Shown: piece by piece, positions 8,815-17,391 of the stretch | Layout: every line of letters begins with the position of its first letter | Position numbering within the stretch: position 1 is the stretch's first letter | From: CANNDT01 sp945876205 | Lineage (GTDB): Bacteria; Acidobacteriota; Vicinamibacteria; Vicinamibacterales; UBA2999 | DNA: 64,000 bases | Direction of reading: 5' to 3' | Assembly: GCA_947503365.1 (NCBI GenBank) | Contig: CANNDT010000011.1 | Location: forward strand, 1 to 64,000 | Notes under the pieces: generated by a model | The model's input: only the letters and a program-made list of their open reading frames with translations | Database searches by the model: none | Told to the model about the DNA's origin: nothing | Translations under genes and position numbers: made by a program

Positions 8815-9672
8815 CTACGCGGGGCGATGCGCTTTCAGGAACGAATGGATCTGGCGTACCGCCAGGGGAATTCGCTCCTTCGGCTCCTTCCACGGGTACA
8901 TGCTCACTTCGGCCTTCGGCGCGAGCATCGCGCATTCCATGGCGACGGCGAACGGATGCGCGGGCACATCGTCCGGCATGATCAGCACGGGCGTCTGGCA
9001 GCTCTTCACGAAATCGCGCGTCACGGTGAAGACGAAGTCGGGGTTGGTGCGATACATCCGGGTCAGGTATCTCTCGATCATCGCCATCGTGATGTCGGAC
9101 CGGCGCTTGACCAGCTCGGGCCCCCAACCGGCCATGCTGCCGTCATAGAGCACGGTGGGCATCTCCGGCCTGAAGCCAACCGGCTGTGCCGGCACGGCGG
9201 CCACCACACGATTCGGTGCGCGCTTCAACAGGTTCCAGATGAAGGGACCGCCGATGCAGAAACCGACCACCATGAACTTGTCGATGCGCAGGTGATCCAT
9301 CAGCGCGAGCTGATCGTCGGTGTGCGTATCCCACGGCCGATCGACGTCGAGCGGGCCGGTGGAGAGGCCCGTGTTGGCGTTGCGCAGGTCGGCGCCGATG
9401 ACGCGGTACTCGCCCTTGAACTCCTCGAGCGGATTGAACGGCGAGGTGCGCAAGCCGGCAACCGACGAATTCAGTCCGCCGCCAGAGATGGCCAATAACG
9501 GGAAGCCGGAGCCGCCGGTGTCCTCGTAGCGGATCTTGACTCCGCCTTTCTCGAAGAAGGTCGGGGCAGGTCCCGCTGGGCCGGCCTGCTGCGCAAACAC
9601 GCCTTTCGCGGCGGCGGCGATGGCCGTCGCCGCGGCGCCACCCTTCAGTATCTTGCGTCTCATCGGATCCAT
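8815..9672 (-). CDS. Exported alpha/beta hydrolase, Cys-nucleophile type
   Basis: 285 residues from ATG 9672, which has AAAGGA 6 bases upstream. The N-terminus MDPMRRKILKGGAAATAIAAAA resembles a Tat-type signal (RRK plus hydrophobic stretch). The hydrolase fold is clear: a GGGLNSS oxyanion region, the nucleophile elbow GFCIGG, and a DDVPAHP acid/His segment. The Cys at the elbow, rather than Ser, recalls dienelactone hydrolase (GxCxGG), although the N-terminal half looks more like a general alpha/beta hydrolase. A close paralogue lies 19 bases upstream on the same strand. Substrate unknown. Confidence 0.82.
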   Translation of the reverse strand: MDPMRRKILKGGAAATAIAAAAKGVFAQQAGPAGPAPTFFEKGGVKIRYEDTGGSGFPLLAISGGGLNSSVAGLRTSPFNPLEEFKGEYRVIGADLRNANTGLSTGPLDVDRPWDTHTDDQLALMDHLRIDKFMVVGFCIGGPFIWNLLKRAPNRVVAAVPAQPVGFRPEMPTVLYDGSMAGWGPELVKRRSDITMAMIERYLTRMYRTNPDFVFTVTRDFVKSCQTPVLIMPDDVPAHPFAVAMECAMLAPKAEVSMYPWKEPKERIPLAVRQIHSFLKAHRPA

Positions 9673-9691
9673 ATGCGGGTCCTTTCGGATT

Positions 9692-10447
9692 CTAAGTAGT
9701 AGGTCGATGCGCGCGAAGGAACGAACGGACCTGGCGCACGGCCAGGGGAATGCGCTCCTTGGGCTCCTTCCACGGGTAGATGCTGACTTCCGCCTTCGGC
9801 GCGAGCATCGCGGCCTCCATGGCGACAACCAGCGGATGCCCCGGGACATCGTCGGGCAGGATCAGCACCGGCGTCCGGCACGTGCGCACGAAATCGCGCG
9901 TCACGGTCCAGACGAAGTCGGGTTTGTCGCGGTACATCTTGGTGAGAAATCTATCCACCATCTGCATCGTGATGTCGGGCCGGCGCTTGACCAGCTCCGG
10001 GCCCCAGCCGGTCATGTTGTTGTCGTACGAAAGGGTGGGGAGCTCGGGCCGGAACCCGCTCGGCTGTGCCAGCACCGCGCCGGCGACACGATCCGGTGCG
10101 CGCTCCAGGAGGTTCCAGATCAGCGGGCCGGCGATGCAGAAGCCCATCACCATGAACTTGTCGATGCCGAGGTGATCCATCAGACCGATGTGGTCATCGG
10201 TATAGGAATCCCACGGCCGGTCGACTTCGAGCGGGCCGGTCGACTGGCCGTCGATGGTGTTGCGCAGGTCCGACGCGATGCATCGGAACTCGCCCTTGAA
10301 CTCTTCGATCGGGTTATAGGGCGATGTCCGGATCAGGCCGGCGATCGTCGATGCGCCCAATCCTCCGCCGGCGATGAGCAGCAACGGGAAGCCGGAACCG
10401 AACTCCTCGTAATGGATGCGAACGGGGCCTTTTTCGTAGAAGGGCAT
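9692..10447 (-). CDS. Alpha/beta hydrolase, tandem paralogue without signal peptide
   Basis: 251 residues from ATG 10447 (MPFYEKGPVRIHYEE); the longer open frame upstream is antisense to another gene and lacks protein-like sequence. It aligns nearly end to end with the 8815-9672 product: DRPWDSYTDDH, KFMVMGFCIAGPLIWNLLERAPDRV, MPWKEPKERIPLAVRQ-like tail. The elbow reads GFCIAG, with Ala replacing the last Gly. Lacking a signal, it is probably cytoplasmic, so the pair may act in different compartments. A recent duplication is likely. Confidence 0.8.
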   Translation of the reverse strand: MPFYEKGPVRIHYEEFGSGFPLLLIAGGGLGASTIAGLIRTSPYNPIEEFKGEFRCIASDLRNTIDGQSTGPLEVDRPWDSYTDDHIGLMDHLGIDKFMVMGFCIAGPLIWNLLERAPDRVAGAVLAQPSGFRPELPTLSYDNNMTGWGPELVKRRPDITMQMVDRFLTKMYRDKPDFVWTVTRDFVRTCRTPVLILPDDVPGHPLVVAMEAAMLAPKAEVSIYPWKEPKERIPLAVRQVRSFLRAHRPTT

Positions 10448-10502
10448 GGTGAAGCGGACTATAGCGCAACACACCGGCTGGCTGTTATGGGATGCTGCCG
10501 AC

Positions 10503-11132
10503 ATGCGGCGGTTCGCGTGCATCGCGTCGCTACTCGTTTTCCTTGGGGTATCGGGGTCGACCCAGGGCCCCGCCCTCGAACTGTTGCCCGTCCAAGGCAA
10601 TGTCAGGATGCTCGCGGGAGCGGGCGGCAACATCACGGTGCAGGTCGGCCGGGACGGCGTCCTGTTGGTCGACTCCGGCATAGCCGCGATGAGCGACACG
10701 GTCGTGGAGGCGATCTGGATCATCGAAGGCGCCGCGCCCCAGCAACTGAGCGACGCAGGCTTGACGGCCACCGTGACGACGCGGATTCACCGGTACGGGA
10801 ATCTCCTGACGATCGTCTTCATCATCAACGACCCGGCCTATCTGACCGCGCCGTACATTCGCGAATCCAGCTGGATCGCCGATCCCAACCAGGTCATCCC
10901 CCCATACCCGTGTGAAATCACTCCGGAAGGAACCATCGTTCCAGCGGGCAAGGTGCCAAGCTTTCTGCCCGGCAAGAACGACGTGCTGAGCGAGTGTGCG
11001 ACCGAATACGGGATACCGCTCGAGGCTGCGCTGGGCGGCGAGGAAACCCTCTATCCCGAATACATCAAGAAGATGAAGACGATGAAGGTCGCTCCCCGCA
11101 CCACCACCGAGCACTTTCGACGCGCTCAGTAG
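10503..11132 (+). CDS. Chimeric exported ORF: metallo-hydrolase N-terminus joined to a GDTLVV-like C-terminus
   Basis: 209 residues from ATG 10503, with a signal peptide of about 20 residues. Residues 25-75 (LPVQGNVRMLAGAGGNITVQVGRDGVLLVDSG) match the start of Acidobacterial MBL-fold hydrolases, but the HxHxDH zinc motif that should follow is missing. From about residue 85 (TVTTRIHRYGNLLTIVFIINDPAYLTAPYI.ES) the sequence instead resembles the C-terminal part of the exported proteins usually found next to such hydrolases. The likely cause is an in-frame deletion fusing two neighbours; catalytic activity is not expected. Confidence 0.6.
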   Translation: MRRFACIASLLVFLGVSGSTQGPALELLPVQGNVRMLAGAGGNITVQVGRDGVLLVDSGIAAMSDTVVEAIWIIEGAAPQQLSDAGLTATVTTRIHRYGNLLTIVFIINDPAYLTAPYIRESSWIADPNQVIPPYPCEITPEGTIVPAGKVPSFLPGKNDVLSECATEYGIPLEAALGGEETLYPEYIKKMKTMKVAPRTTTEHFRRAQ

Positions 11133-11191
11133 AATCCCGTCCTCTCCGAGAGCGTCGCTCGCGCGCGCCGAGTCTGCGCTCCCGCGGAATG

Positions 11192-11584
11192 TCATTCGCG
11201 TGCCCGTGCCGGCGATTGACCCTGCTCTGGTCCCTCAAACGCCCGGCGCGTGACGGCATGACGATACGTGAACAGCCGCTGCAATTTCCTCCGCACGAAC
11301 GGTCCACCGAACAGCCGGCCGATGGTGCCGAGCGGCAATTCGTACTCGATCATGTCTTCCAGGACGCAGGCGTGCGAGCCCTGGGGAATCATGCGGTGCC
11401 GGGCGCCGTCACGGATGCCGCCTTCGTGAGACAGCACGCGCACCCGTTCCCAGGGCGGCGTGAGCCGCTCGAATGCCCCCGGCGCTTCGTGCCAGTCGAA
11501 CACCGCGTCGGTCGTGGCGGAAATGCGGGTGCGTGCGACGAAGGTGGTGCGGTGCATCTCGATGGTTTCGATCGTGACCCTCAC
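11192..11584 (-). CDS. SRPBCC (START-like) family protein, internally shortened
   Basis: 130 residues if translation starts at the GTG overlapping the upstream stop (GTGA at 11581-11584); ATG 11557 is an alternative. The start TTFVARTRISATTDAVFDWHEAPGAFERLTPPWERV and the end VLEDMIEYELPLG.IGRLFGGPFVRRKLQRLFTYRH are typical of ligand-binding SRPBCC proteins. Family members are usually about 150-160 residues. Here GGIRDGAR runs straight into HRMIPQGSHACVLED, so roughly 30-40 central residues (several strands) seem to be missing. It is last in the operon headed by the B12-dependent regulator at 16270. Confidence 0.7.
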   Translation of the reverse strand: MRVTIETIEMHRTTFVARTRISATTDAVFDWHEAPGAFERLTPPWERVRVLSHEGGIRDGARHRMIPQGSHACVLEDMIEYELPLGTIGRLFGGPFVRRKLQRLFTYRHAVTRRAFEGPEQGQSPARARE

Positions 11585-12375
11585 CTCGGAGCGCGCGGAA
11601 ACCATGGGAAGAAGGCAGGCGTGCGGGTGATGTAGGCGCGGTAGCCGGGTTTCGAGGCCTTCAGGCCGTCCTCGAGCAGCGTCGCGCCGGACACACGCAT
11701 CAAGAGCAGCAGCATCAGAGCGGGGCTGAGAAACGTCGTCCAGCCACCTGGCGTCGACGCAGCCATGGCATAGATGCCCCACCACAGCGTCGCGTCTCCG
11801 AAGTAGTTCGGATGGCGGGTGTAGCGCCACAGCCCCGTGTCGAGCACCCTGCCGCGATTCTCCGGCTGCGTCGTGAAGCGCTCGAGCTGATAGTCGCCGA
11901 CGACCTCGAAGCCGAACCCGACCGCGAATAGCACGACCCCAAGGCCATCGACCGCGGTCAGCGCGACGGGCTGGGTGGCGCGCACCGCGACCAGCAGCGG
12001 AAGGGCGACACACCACAGGAGCGCGCCCTGCAGCCAGAAGACCGTGAACAGGCTGCGCCACCAGAAGGCCCGTCCATGCGCGGCGCGCATGGTCTGATAA
12101 CGCGGGTCCTCGCCTTTGCCATGGTTGCGGCGAAAAATGTGTACCGAGAGCCGCGCTCCCCACAGCGTGATCAGCGACGCGACCAGCCAGGACCGCCGTG
12201 TCAGCGACGGCGACAGAAGACAGTACACCCACGCCAGGAGCACGAAGCCCAGGCCCCAGCAGACGTCCGCGATGCTCGCATCGCGACGCCTCAGGCTGAG
12301 CATCCACGCCAGGGTCAGGACCGTGAGGAGGGTGACCAGCCCGACGAGCGCCGTCATCACGCCTGTCGCCATCAA
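11581..12375 (-). CDS. DUF1295 membrane protein (steroid 5-alpha-reductase-like)
   Basis: 264 residues with six or seven hydrophobic segments. Diagnostic motifs are ADVCWGLGFVLLAW, WGARLSVHIFRRNHGKGEDPRY, LERFTTQPENRGRVLDTGLWRYTRHPNYFGD and the C-terminal Y..Y..RT..FFPWFPR. DUF1295 proteins are related to steroid 5-alpha reductases and isoprenylcysteine methyltransferases and act on lipids in the membrane with NAD(P)H or SAM; this member's substrate is unknown. It starts 7 bases after the DUF2867 SDR gene and overlaps the SRPBCC gene by 4 bases, so it is part of the same operon. Confidence 0.88.
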   Translation of the reverse strand: MMATGVMTALVGLVTLLTVLTLAWMLSLRRRDASIADVCWGLGFVLLAWVYCLLSPSLTRRSWLVASLITLWGARLSVHIFRRNHGKGEDPRYQTMRAAHGRAFWWRSLFTVFWLQGALLWCVALPLLVAVRATQPVALTAVDGLGVVLFAVGFGFEVVGDYQLERFTTQPENRGRVLDTGLWRYTRHPNYFGDATLWWGIYAMAASTPGGWTTFLSPALMLLLLMRVSGATLLEDGLKASKPGYRAYITRTPAFFPWFPRAPR

Positions 12376-12381
12376 CGCATC

Positions 12382-13842
12382 CTACGCTGACGCTCGCCTG
12401 GCGATCGCGCGCAGCAAGCCTCCAAAGATCACCGCATGAACCGGGGAGAGCGCATACCAGTAGAGCAAGCCGGACAATCCGACTGGTTCGAACACGGCGG
12501 TCTGGTGGACGATGGCCCCGTCGGCATCCGGCTCGACGTCGAACTCGAGCCAGGCGCGGCCCGGCACTCTCATCTCCGCCGAGAGCCTCAATCGTCGTCC
12601 CGGTTCGTAGGCATCGACACGCCAGAAATCGAGCGTGTCGCCAACGGCGAGCGCGTCCGGATCGCGGCGTCCCCGCCGCATCCCCACGCCGCCCATCAGG
12701 AGGTCGATCGCGCCTCTGAGTCGCCACAGCCAGGTGGCGTAGTACCAACCGCGCTCGCCCCCAATTCCCGCGATGGGAGCGAACGCCCGGCTCGCGCCGA
12801 CCGCCACGTGAGTCCGCCGCGCATCGACCAGTTTGTTGCCGAATCGCGCCGCGGCCGACGATTGCGGATCCCCACCCGAGGAGCGCGCATCGGACCAGCG
12901 CGTCAACGCGAACGCACGATCCTCGTGGCGAATGGCGCGACCGACCGCCTCCCGCAGACCGACGGGCCTGATGGCGAATACCGAGAGTGCCGAGGGATCA
13001 GTGACCACGGACTTGTTCTTCAGCCCCTCGATCAGTTCGCGCCCGACCCGTGCATAGACGGGCGTCACCAGTCCCAGCCACAGGCTCGACAGACGAGGAG
13101 TCAGAAACGGAACCGAGATCATGACGCGCCTCAACCCGCGTTGCCGTGCGTACTCCCGCATCAGGTCGCCGTAGCTCGCCTGATCGGCGCCACCGATTTC
13201 GAACGTGCGGCTGTCGCCCTCAGGCAGGTAGAGCGCGGCCGCAAGATACGCGAGCACGTCGTCGATACCGATTGGCTGTGCCAACGTAGACACCCACCGC
13301 GGGCAGATCATCACCGGCAGGCGCTCGACGAGCGCGCGGATGAGCTCGAACGAGAGGCTGCCAGACCCGACTACGACCGAGGCCCGGAACTCCACGACAG
13401 GGACGCCGCTCTCTCTCAGCACCTCGCCCGTCTCGATTCGGCTCCTGAGATGCTTGCTGAGCGCCTCTTCAAGGGTGGCGAGGCCACCGAGGTACACGAT
13501 CCGCCGGACCCCCGCTCGTCGCGCCGCGTCGCCAAAATGACGGGCGGCAACCCGATCTTTCTCGAGGTAGTCGCCGTGCGCTCCCATGGAGTGCACGAGG
13601 TAATAGGCCAGGTCGATGCCAGCGAGCGCGCGATCGAGGGACGCCGGATCGAGGAGATCCCCGGCGACCACTTCTGTCATCGGCGATACCCGTGACTGGA
13701 GCGCGGCCGGACGCCGCGCGAGACAGCGAAGCCGAACACCCGCGGCTTCGAGGACGGGCACGAGTCGTCCTCCAACGTAGCCGGTCGCGCCCGTCAACAG
13801 CACGGCTGGCGTCCCCCGCGTGCCCGGCTCGTGCGACGTCAC
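12382..13842 (-). CDS. NAD(P)-binding SDR with C-terminal DUF2867 domain
   Basis: 486 residues from GTG 13842, placed 38 bases after the TonB gene; upstream in-frame sequence is Ser/Ala-rich antisense shadow. Residues 10-30 hold the Rossmann motif LLTGATGYVGGRLVP, followed by D..LAYYLVHSM and an extended-SDR body (FRASVVVGSGSLSFEL, RTFEIGG). The C-terminal 150 residues match DUF2867: WYYATWLWRLRGAIDLLMGGVGMRRGRRD, GDTLDFWRV..YEPGRRLRL and LLYWYALSPVHAVIFGGLLR. Homologues often sit in light- or stress-regulated lipid clusters. Likely a nucleotide-dependent reductase with a lipid-binding tail domain. Confidence 0.88.
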   Translation of the reverse strand: MTSHEPGTRGTPAVLLTGATGYVGGRLVPVLEAAGVRLRCLARRPAALQSRVSPMTEVVAGDLLDPASLDRALAGIDLAYYLVHSMGAHGDYLEKDRVAARHFGDAARRAGVRRIVYLGGLATLEEALSKHLRSRIETGEVLRESGVPVVEFRASVVVGSGSLSFELIRALVERLPVMICPRWVSTLAQPIGIDDVLAYLAAALYLPEGDSRTFEIGGADQASYGDLMREYARQRGLRRVMISVPFLTPRLSSLWLGLVTPVYARVGRELIEGLKNKSVVTDPSALSVFAIRPVGLREAVGRAIRHEDRAFALTRWSDARSSGGDPQSSAAARFGNKLVDARRTHVAVGASRAFAPIAGIGGERGWYYATWLWRLRGAIDLLMGGVGMRRGRRDPDALAVGDTLDFWRVDAYEPGRRLRLSAEMRVPGRAWLEFDVEPDADGAIVHQTAVFEPVGLSGLLYWYALSPVHAVIFGGLLRAIARRASA

Positions 13843-13879
13843 GCTTGGATCCGGCGACTCGACAGGTCCAGACGGGAGA

Positions 13880-16273
13880 CTAGAACCGCCAGTCGAGGCC
13901 AAGGACCGGGAAGATGCCTTGCTGCTCGCCGAACTGCTGGCTGTTGGTGCGGCGGTTCCAGCTGTAGCTGGCAAAGTTGCGGCGGTTGGTCACGTTTTGC
14001 ACGCCGAAGAACAGGTTCAGCGGCCGGCCGCCCACGGTGAAGGTGCGGTCTGCGCGAATGTCGATTCGGCCGTAGTCAGGCGCTCGTTCGGCATTGACGC
14101 GGGTGAGGTCGTACACACCGCGCCGCTGCGCCGTGGACACCACCTGGTCGTAGGGCGTGAACGGCCGGCCCGAGAGAAACGAGAGCCGGGCCGAGAACTC
14201 CCACACCGACGACAGTCGGTAGCCGCCGAGCAGGTTGAACACGAACGGGTAGTCGAACGAACCGGGCCTGCGCACGCCGTCGAGACCCGCGTGCCGCGTG
14301 CGGGAGAACGAAAGATTGCCCTGGCCATAGAGCTTCGAGGTGAGTCGCTTCTCGACGAAGAACTCCATGCCCTCCGAGTACCCGTTGCCCGCGCTCGTGA
14401 GCGGAAACAGAATCTCGCGCACGTCGAAGGTGTCGCCGATGTTGGCCAGCGACACGGTGGGCAGGTCGCTCGCCACCGGGTAGTCGGTGTAGGTCTTCCG
14501 GTACGCCTCAGCCGTGACGCGCAGGGCGGCATTGGGCGACCAGACGAGGCCGGTCACGTAGTGGTCGGCGCGCCAGGGGACGAGCGACGCGTTCTGCGGA
14601 AACGCCGACACGAAGAGGAATGCCGGCTGCTGGTAGTACGACCCGGCGCTGGAGTTCCACGACAGTGCGTCGGCAAGGCGCACCTTGACGCCGGCGCGCG
14701 GACTGAACCGGGCCCGCGACAGGATGGCGTAGTGATCGACGCGTCCGCCCAGCGTGACGTTCACGCGCGGCGCCACCTGCTTGGAGGCCTGCAGGTAGGC
14801 GCCGGTCTGATACGACCGGAAGCGCGTGTCGAGAAAGAACGGGTCAACGCCTGGCACCGTCGAGTAGGGCGTGTCGTTGCCGTAGGGCGATCTGGCCTCG
14901 TAGCTGATGCGGAACGCTTTGAAGCTGCCGCCGGTCTGCACCGTGTCGAAGAACGGCAGGTGCACCGTGAGGTCGTACTTGACGGTCGTCTCACCCTCGC
15001 GCGAATCCTCGAAATAGACGACGGGGCTCTGGGCGATGATGTCCGCAGAGGACAGACCCGTTCGCGGGACGCCGTCAGCCACCAGGTCTTTCACCTGCTG
15101 GCCCACCTTGGCCTCGGAGTGAGTGACGCCGAACAGGCCGACGCCGCGCGACCCCAAGATGCGTTGCCAGTTGAAGCCCGTCGCGCTGCGCCACCCGTCG
15201 AAACGGATGTCGAAGTTGGCAATCTCGTCTTGGAGGTCGGTGGAGTCGCTGAGGCCGAGGCGAATCTCGTCGATGCCGGCGATGTTGACCATCCAGATGC
15301 GGTCGCGTGGCGTGAGGTCGTAGACGGCCTTGCCGTTGAACGAGTACACCACCGGCACGCCGCCGAACCCCACGTCCTGGGTGAACAGATCCAGGAAGCT
15401 TCGTCGCGCCGACACCACCCACGATCCCTTCCCCGCGTCGATGGGCCCTTCGAGAATGGCGCCCGCGCCGGCGAATCCGAGCGTGGCCCACCCGCCGAAT
15501 GCCTTGCGGTTGCCCTCACGCTGGGTCACCTGCAGCACGCTCGACGTGCGGTTGATGTACGGCGCGGGGTACCCGCCGGTGAGGAAGGTCACGTCCTGCA
15601 GCAGCTCGGCATCGAGCAGGCTCACCGTGCCGCCAGCCGACGCAAAGTTCGCGAAGGCGTTGATGTTGGGAATCTCGACGTTGTCCACGACGAAGAGGTT
15701 CTCGAGGGGGCTGCCGCCCCGGACGATGATGTCGTTGCGGAAATCGTTGGTGCCAATTGCGACGCCAGGCAGGCCCTGCACGTAGCGCGAGACGTCCTGC
15801 AGGGCCGCGGCGCTCTTGAGGATCTCGCGCGGCTCCACCAGGAAGCCCGAGTTCTTCACCTCTTCGGGCGCCTGAAAGGCAGGCGCGGTCACGGTGACCG
15901 TCTGCTGGAAGCTCTCCACCCTTGGCAGCGTGATGTCCACGGTGCCGTCGAGCCCGGCGCGCACGTCCACCGGATCGCTGGTGAACGGCAGGCCCTCGAG
16001 CGGCAGAATCTCCAAGCGATAGGCGCCGCCACGCAGTTCGCCGATGCGAAAGGCGCCCTGGGCGTCGCTCGTGGCGCACCACGCGGTGTCGAGGGCGCAC
16101 ACGCGCACGCCTTCGACCGGCTGGCCGGCCTGGTTCACCACCACGCCGTTGATGGCGCCCACGCCCGTGGTGTCTTGTGCCGCCGCAGTCGAGGCGAGGA
16201 GGATCGATGCGGTGACGGCAAGTACGGAAGGTGCGCACAGATGCAAACCGAACGATATCTTGGTGAATGTCAT
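13880..16273 (-). CDS. TonB-dependent receptor in the B12-regulator operon
   Basis: 797 residues. It has a signal peptide (1-32, ending AAAQ), a carboxypeptidase-regulatory-like domain (about 37-115, INGVVVNQAGQPVEGV), a plug (about 150-270, VQGLPGVAIGTNDFRNDIIVRGGSPLENLFVVDNVEIP), and a barrel ending in LGLDWRF. The ATG overlaps the stop of the upstream regulator gene (ATGA), so it is translationally coupled to a cobalamin-binding repressor. It differs clearly from the receptors at 1 and 1992. Cobalamin or a lipid-linked ligand is a tempting but unproven cargo. Confidence 0.9.
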   Translation of the reverse strand: MTFTKISFGLHLCAPSVLAVTASILLASTAAAQDTTGVGAINGVVVNQAGQPVEGVRVCALDTAWCATSDAQGAFRIGELRGGAYRLEILPLEGLPFTSDPVDVRAGLDGTVDITLPRVESFQQTVTVTAPAFQAPEEVKNSGFLVEPREILKSAAALQDVSRYVQGLPGVAIGTNDFRNDIIVRGGSPLENLFVVDNVEIPNINAFANFASAGGTVSLLDAELLQDVTFLTGGYPAPYINRTSSVLQVTQREGNRKAFGGWATLGFAGAGAILEGPIDAGKGSWVVSARRSFLDLFTQDVGFGGVPVVYSFNGKAVYDLTPRDRIWMVNIAGIDEIRLGLSDSTDLQDEIANFDIRFDGWRSATGFNWQRILGSRGVGLFGVTHSEAKVGQQVKDLVADGVPRTGLSSADIIAQSPVVYFEDSREGETTVKYDLTVHLPFFDTVQTGGSFKAFRISYEARSPYGNDTPYSTVPGVDPFFLDTRFRSYQTGAYLQASKQVAPRVNVTLGGRVDHYAILSRARFSPRAGVKVRLADALSWNSSAGSYYQQPAFLFVSAFPQNASLVPWRADHYVTGLVWSPNAALRVTAEAYRKTYTDYPVASDLPTVSLANIGDTFDVREILFPLTSAGNGYSEGMEFFVEKRLTSKLYGQGNLSFSRTRHAGLDGVRRPGSFDYPFVFNLLGGYRLSSVWEFSARLSFLSGRPFTPYDQVVSTAQRRGVYDLTRVNAERAPDYGRIDIRADRTFTVGGRPLNLFFGVQNVTNRRNFASYSWNRRTNSQQFGEQQGIFPVLGLDWRF

Positions 16274-17244
16274 GGCTGTCGGGTGATGCCTCCGCCGAGG
16301 CGGACGAGCTCTTTCTGGTACGCGGTGTAGTCCCCGAAGATGAGTCCCCGCGGGGTGATGATCGAGGCGTGGCGGCCGGCGCCCGGTCCGCCCGTCCACA
16401 ACTCGACATCCTTCGGAAGATCGTGAACGATCGTGCGAAGTTCCTGCTCCCTGGCCTTCGATGCCGATGCCGTCGTCAGCCCCAGCACCAGCACGTGTGC
16501 GCCCGCGGGTTTCACGCTCTCGACAATCTCCCGTGCGGGAAGGTCCGGTCCGAGATACGTGACGCCCAGTCCGGTGCTGGCCGCGAGCATCGCCGCACCA
16601 AGCGTGCCGATCTCGTGGCGGTCGCCCGAGGGGGTGGCAAAGAGCAACCGGACCGTCACGTCAGACCGCGCGTACAGCCGGAGGAACGAGCCGAGGATGC
16701 TTCGTATGGTGGAGGACATCAAGTGCTCATGGGCGATGCCGCGGCGCCCCCGGTGCCAGTCATCACCGACCTGCGTGATCGCCGGCATCAGTGCGTCCTG
16801 CAGGAGGTCGAGGGGCCGCAGAACCGCCGCCATGCGGCCGATCTCCTGGTCGACGGCCGCGGCGTCGAACCTCTGCAATGCGGCGCTGAGCACGGCGGTG
16901 TCCAGGGACGTGCGTCGCAACGGATCGACCGTTGGCGACGCTGCGACCGCACTTGCCGTCGCGGCAAGACGGTGCAGATCCTTGTCGGTGAGCCCCGCGA
17001 GGCGGCCGATGCTGTGGCCTTGCTCCACGGCGCCGCGCAGCAGCCGCAGGCGCGCGACGTCAGCGTCGGTGTACATCCGGCCGCGGTCATCGCGGCTCGG
17101 TGTCACCGCGCCATGACGACGCTCCCAGGCGCGCAGCGTGTCGATGCCAATCCCGGTCAGCCTTGACACGGCGCGAATCGGGTACCGCGCCGGCGCCTCC
17201 CGTTGTGTTCTCACCTGCACACCAGCCGGACGGCTACTGCGCAC
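16270..17244 (-). CDS. MerR-family regulator with adenosylcobalamin light-sensor domain (CarH/LitR-like)
   Basis: 324 residues from GTG 17244, which has GGAAGGG 6 bases upstream; GTG 17268 would add eight residues. The order is a MerR winged helix (about 20-90: YPIRAVSRLTGIGIDTLRAWERRHG), a four-helix cap with W163 and E173-H174 (WHRGRRGIAHEH), and a Rossmann B12 domain with D-x-H-x-x-G (DRHEIG, His about 210). These are the residues that hold adenosylcobalamin in light-sensing CarH: W, E, H and the lower axial His. CarH repressors bind DNA as tetramers in the dark and let go in light. It heads the operon running down to 11192, with operators at 17311 and 20427. Confidence 0.9.
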   Translation of the reverse strand: MRSSRPAGVQVRTQREAPARYPIRAVSRLTGIGIDTLRAWERRHGAVTPSRDDRGRMYTDADVARLRLLRGAVEQGHSIGRLAGLTDKDLHRLAATASAVAASPTVDPLRRTSLDTAVLSAALQRFDAAAVDQEIGRMAAVLRPLDLLQDALMPAITQVGDDWHRGRRGIAHEHLMSSTIRSILGSFLRLYARSDVTVRLLFATPSGDRHEIGTLGAAMLAASTGLGVTYLGPDLPAREIVESVKPAGAHVLVLGLTTASASKAREQELRTIVHDLPKDVELWTGGPGAGRHASIITPRGLIFGDYTAYQKELVRLGGGITRQP

Positions 17245-17286
17245 GCCCGATCCCTTCCCGAGGCCCACGCCGCTTCATGACGGCTC

Positions 17287-17332
17287 AGCGTACCGCGGCG
17301 TGACGGTTGTTGTCAATTGATTGTCATGGACA
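17287..17332 (-). promoter_or_regulatory. Candidate CarH operator and promoter of the regulator operon
   Basis: TGTCAATTGAT (17311-17321) and TGTCATGGACA (17322-17332) are two 11-bp units each beginning TGTCA. CarH is known to contact direct repeats of 11 bp. On the minus strand the first unit supplies a consensus -35 (TTGACA, 17316-17311), with a possible -10 TACGCT (17292-17287) at 18 bp. The same 11-mer TGTCATGGACA recurs at 20438. Confidence 0.65.
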
Positions 17333-17391
17333 AAAGCTTTACGTTGCTTCGCGAACTGGCTTTTCGCCTCGCGCAGCGGCATGATGCCCTC

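Noticed and set aside
13820..16330. Plus-strand 836-codon open frame
   Set aside because: Mirror of the TonB receptor on the minus strand; no signal, motif or ribosome site.
16270..17244. Ordinary MerR metal sensor
   Set aside because: The C-terminal B12-binding domain with W, EH and DxHxxG is decisive for the cobalamin type.
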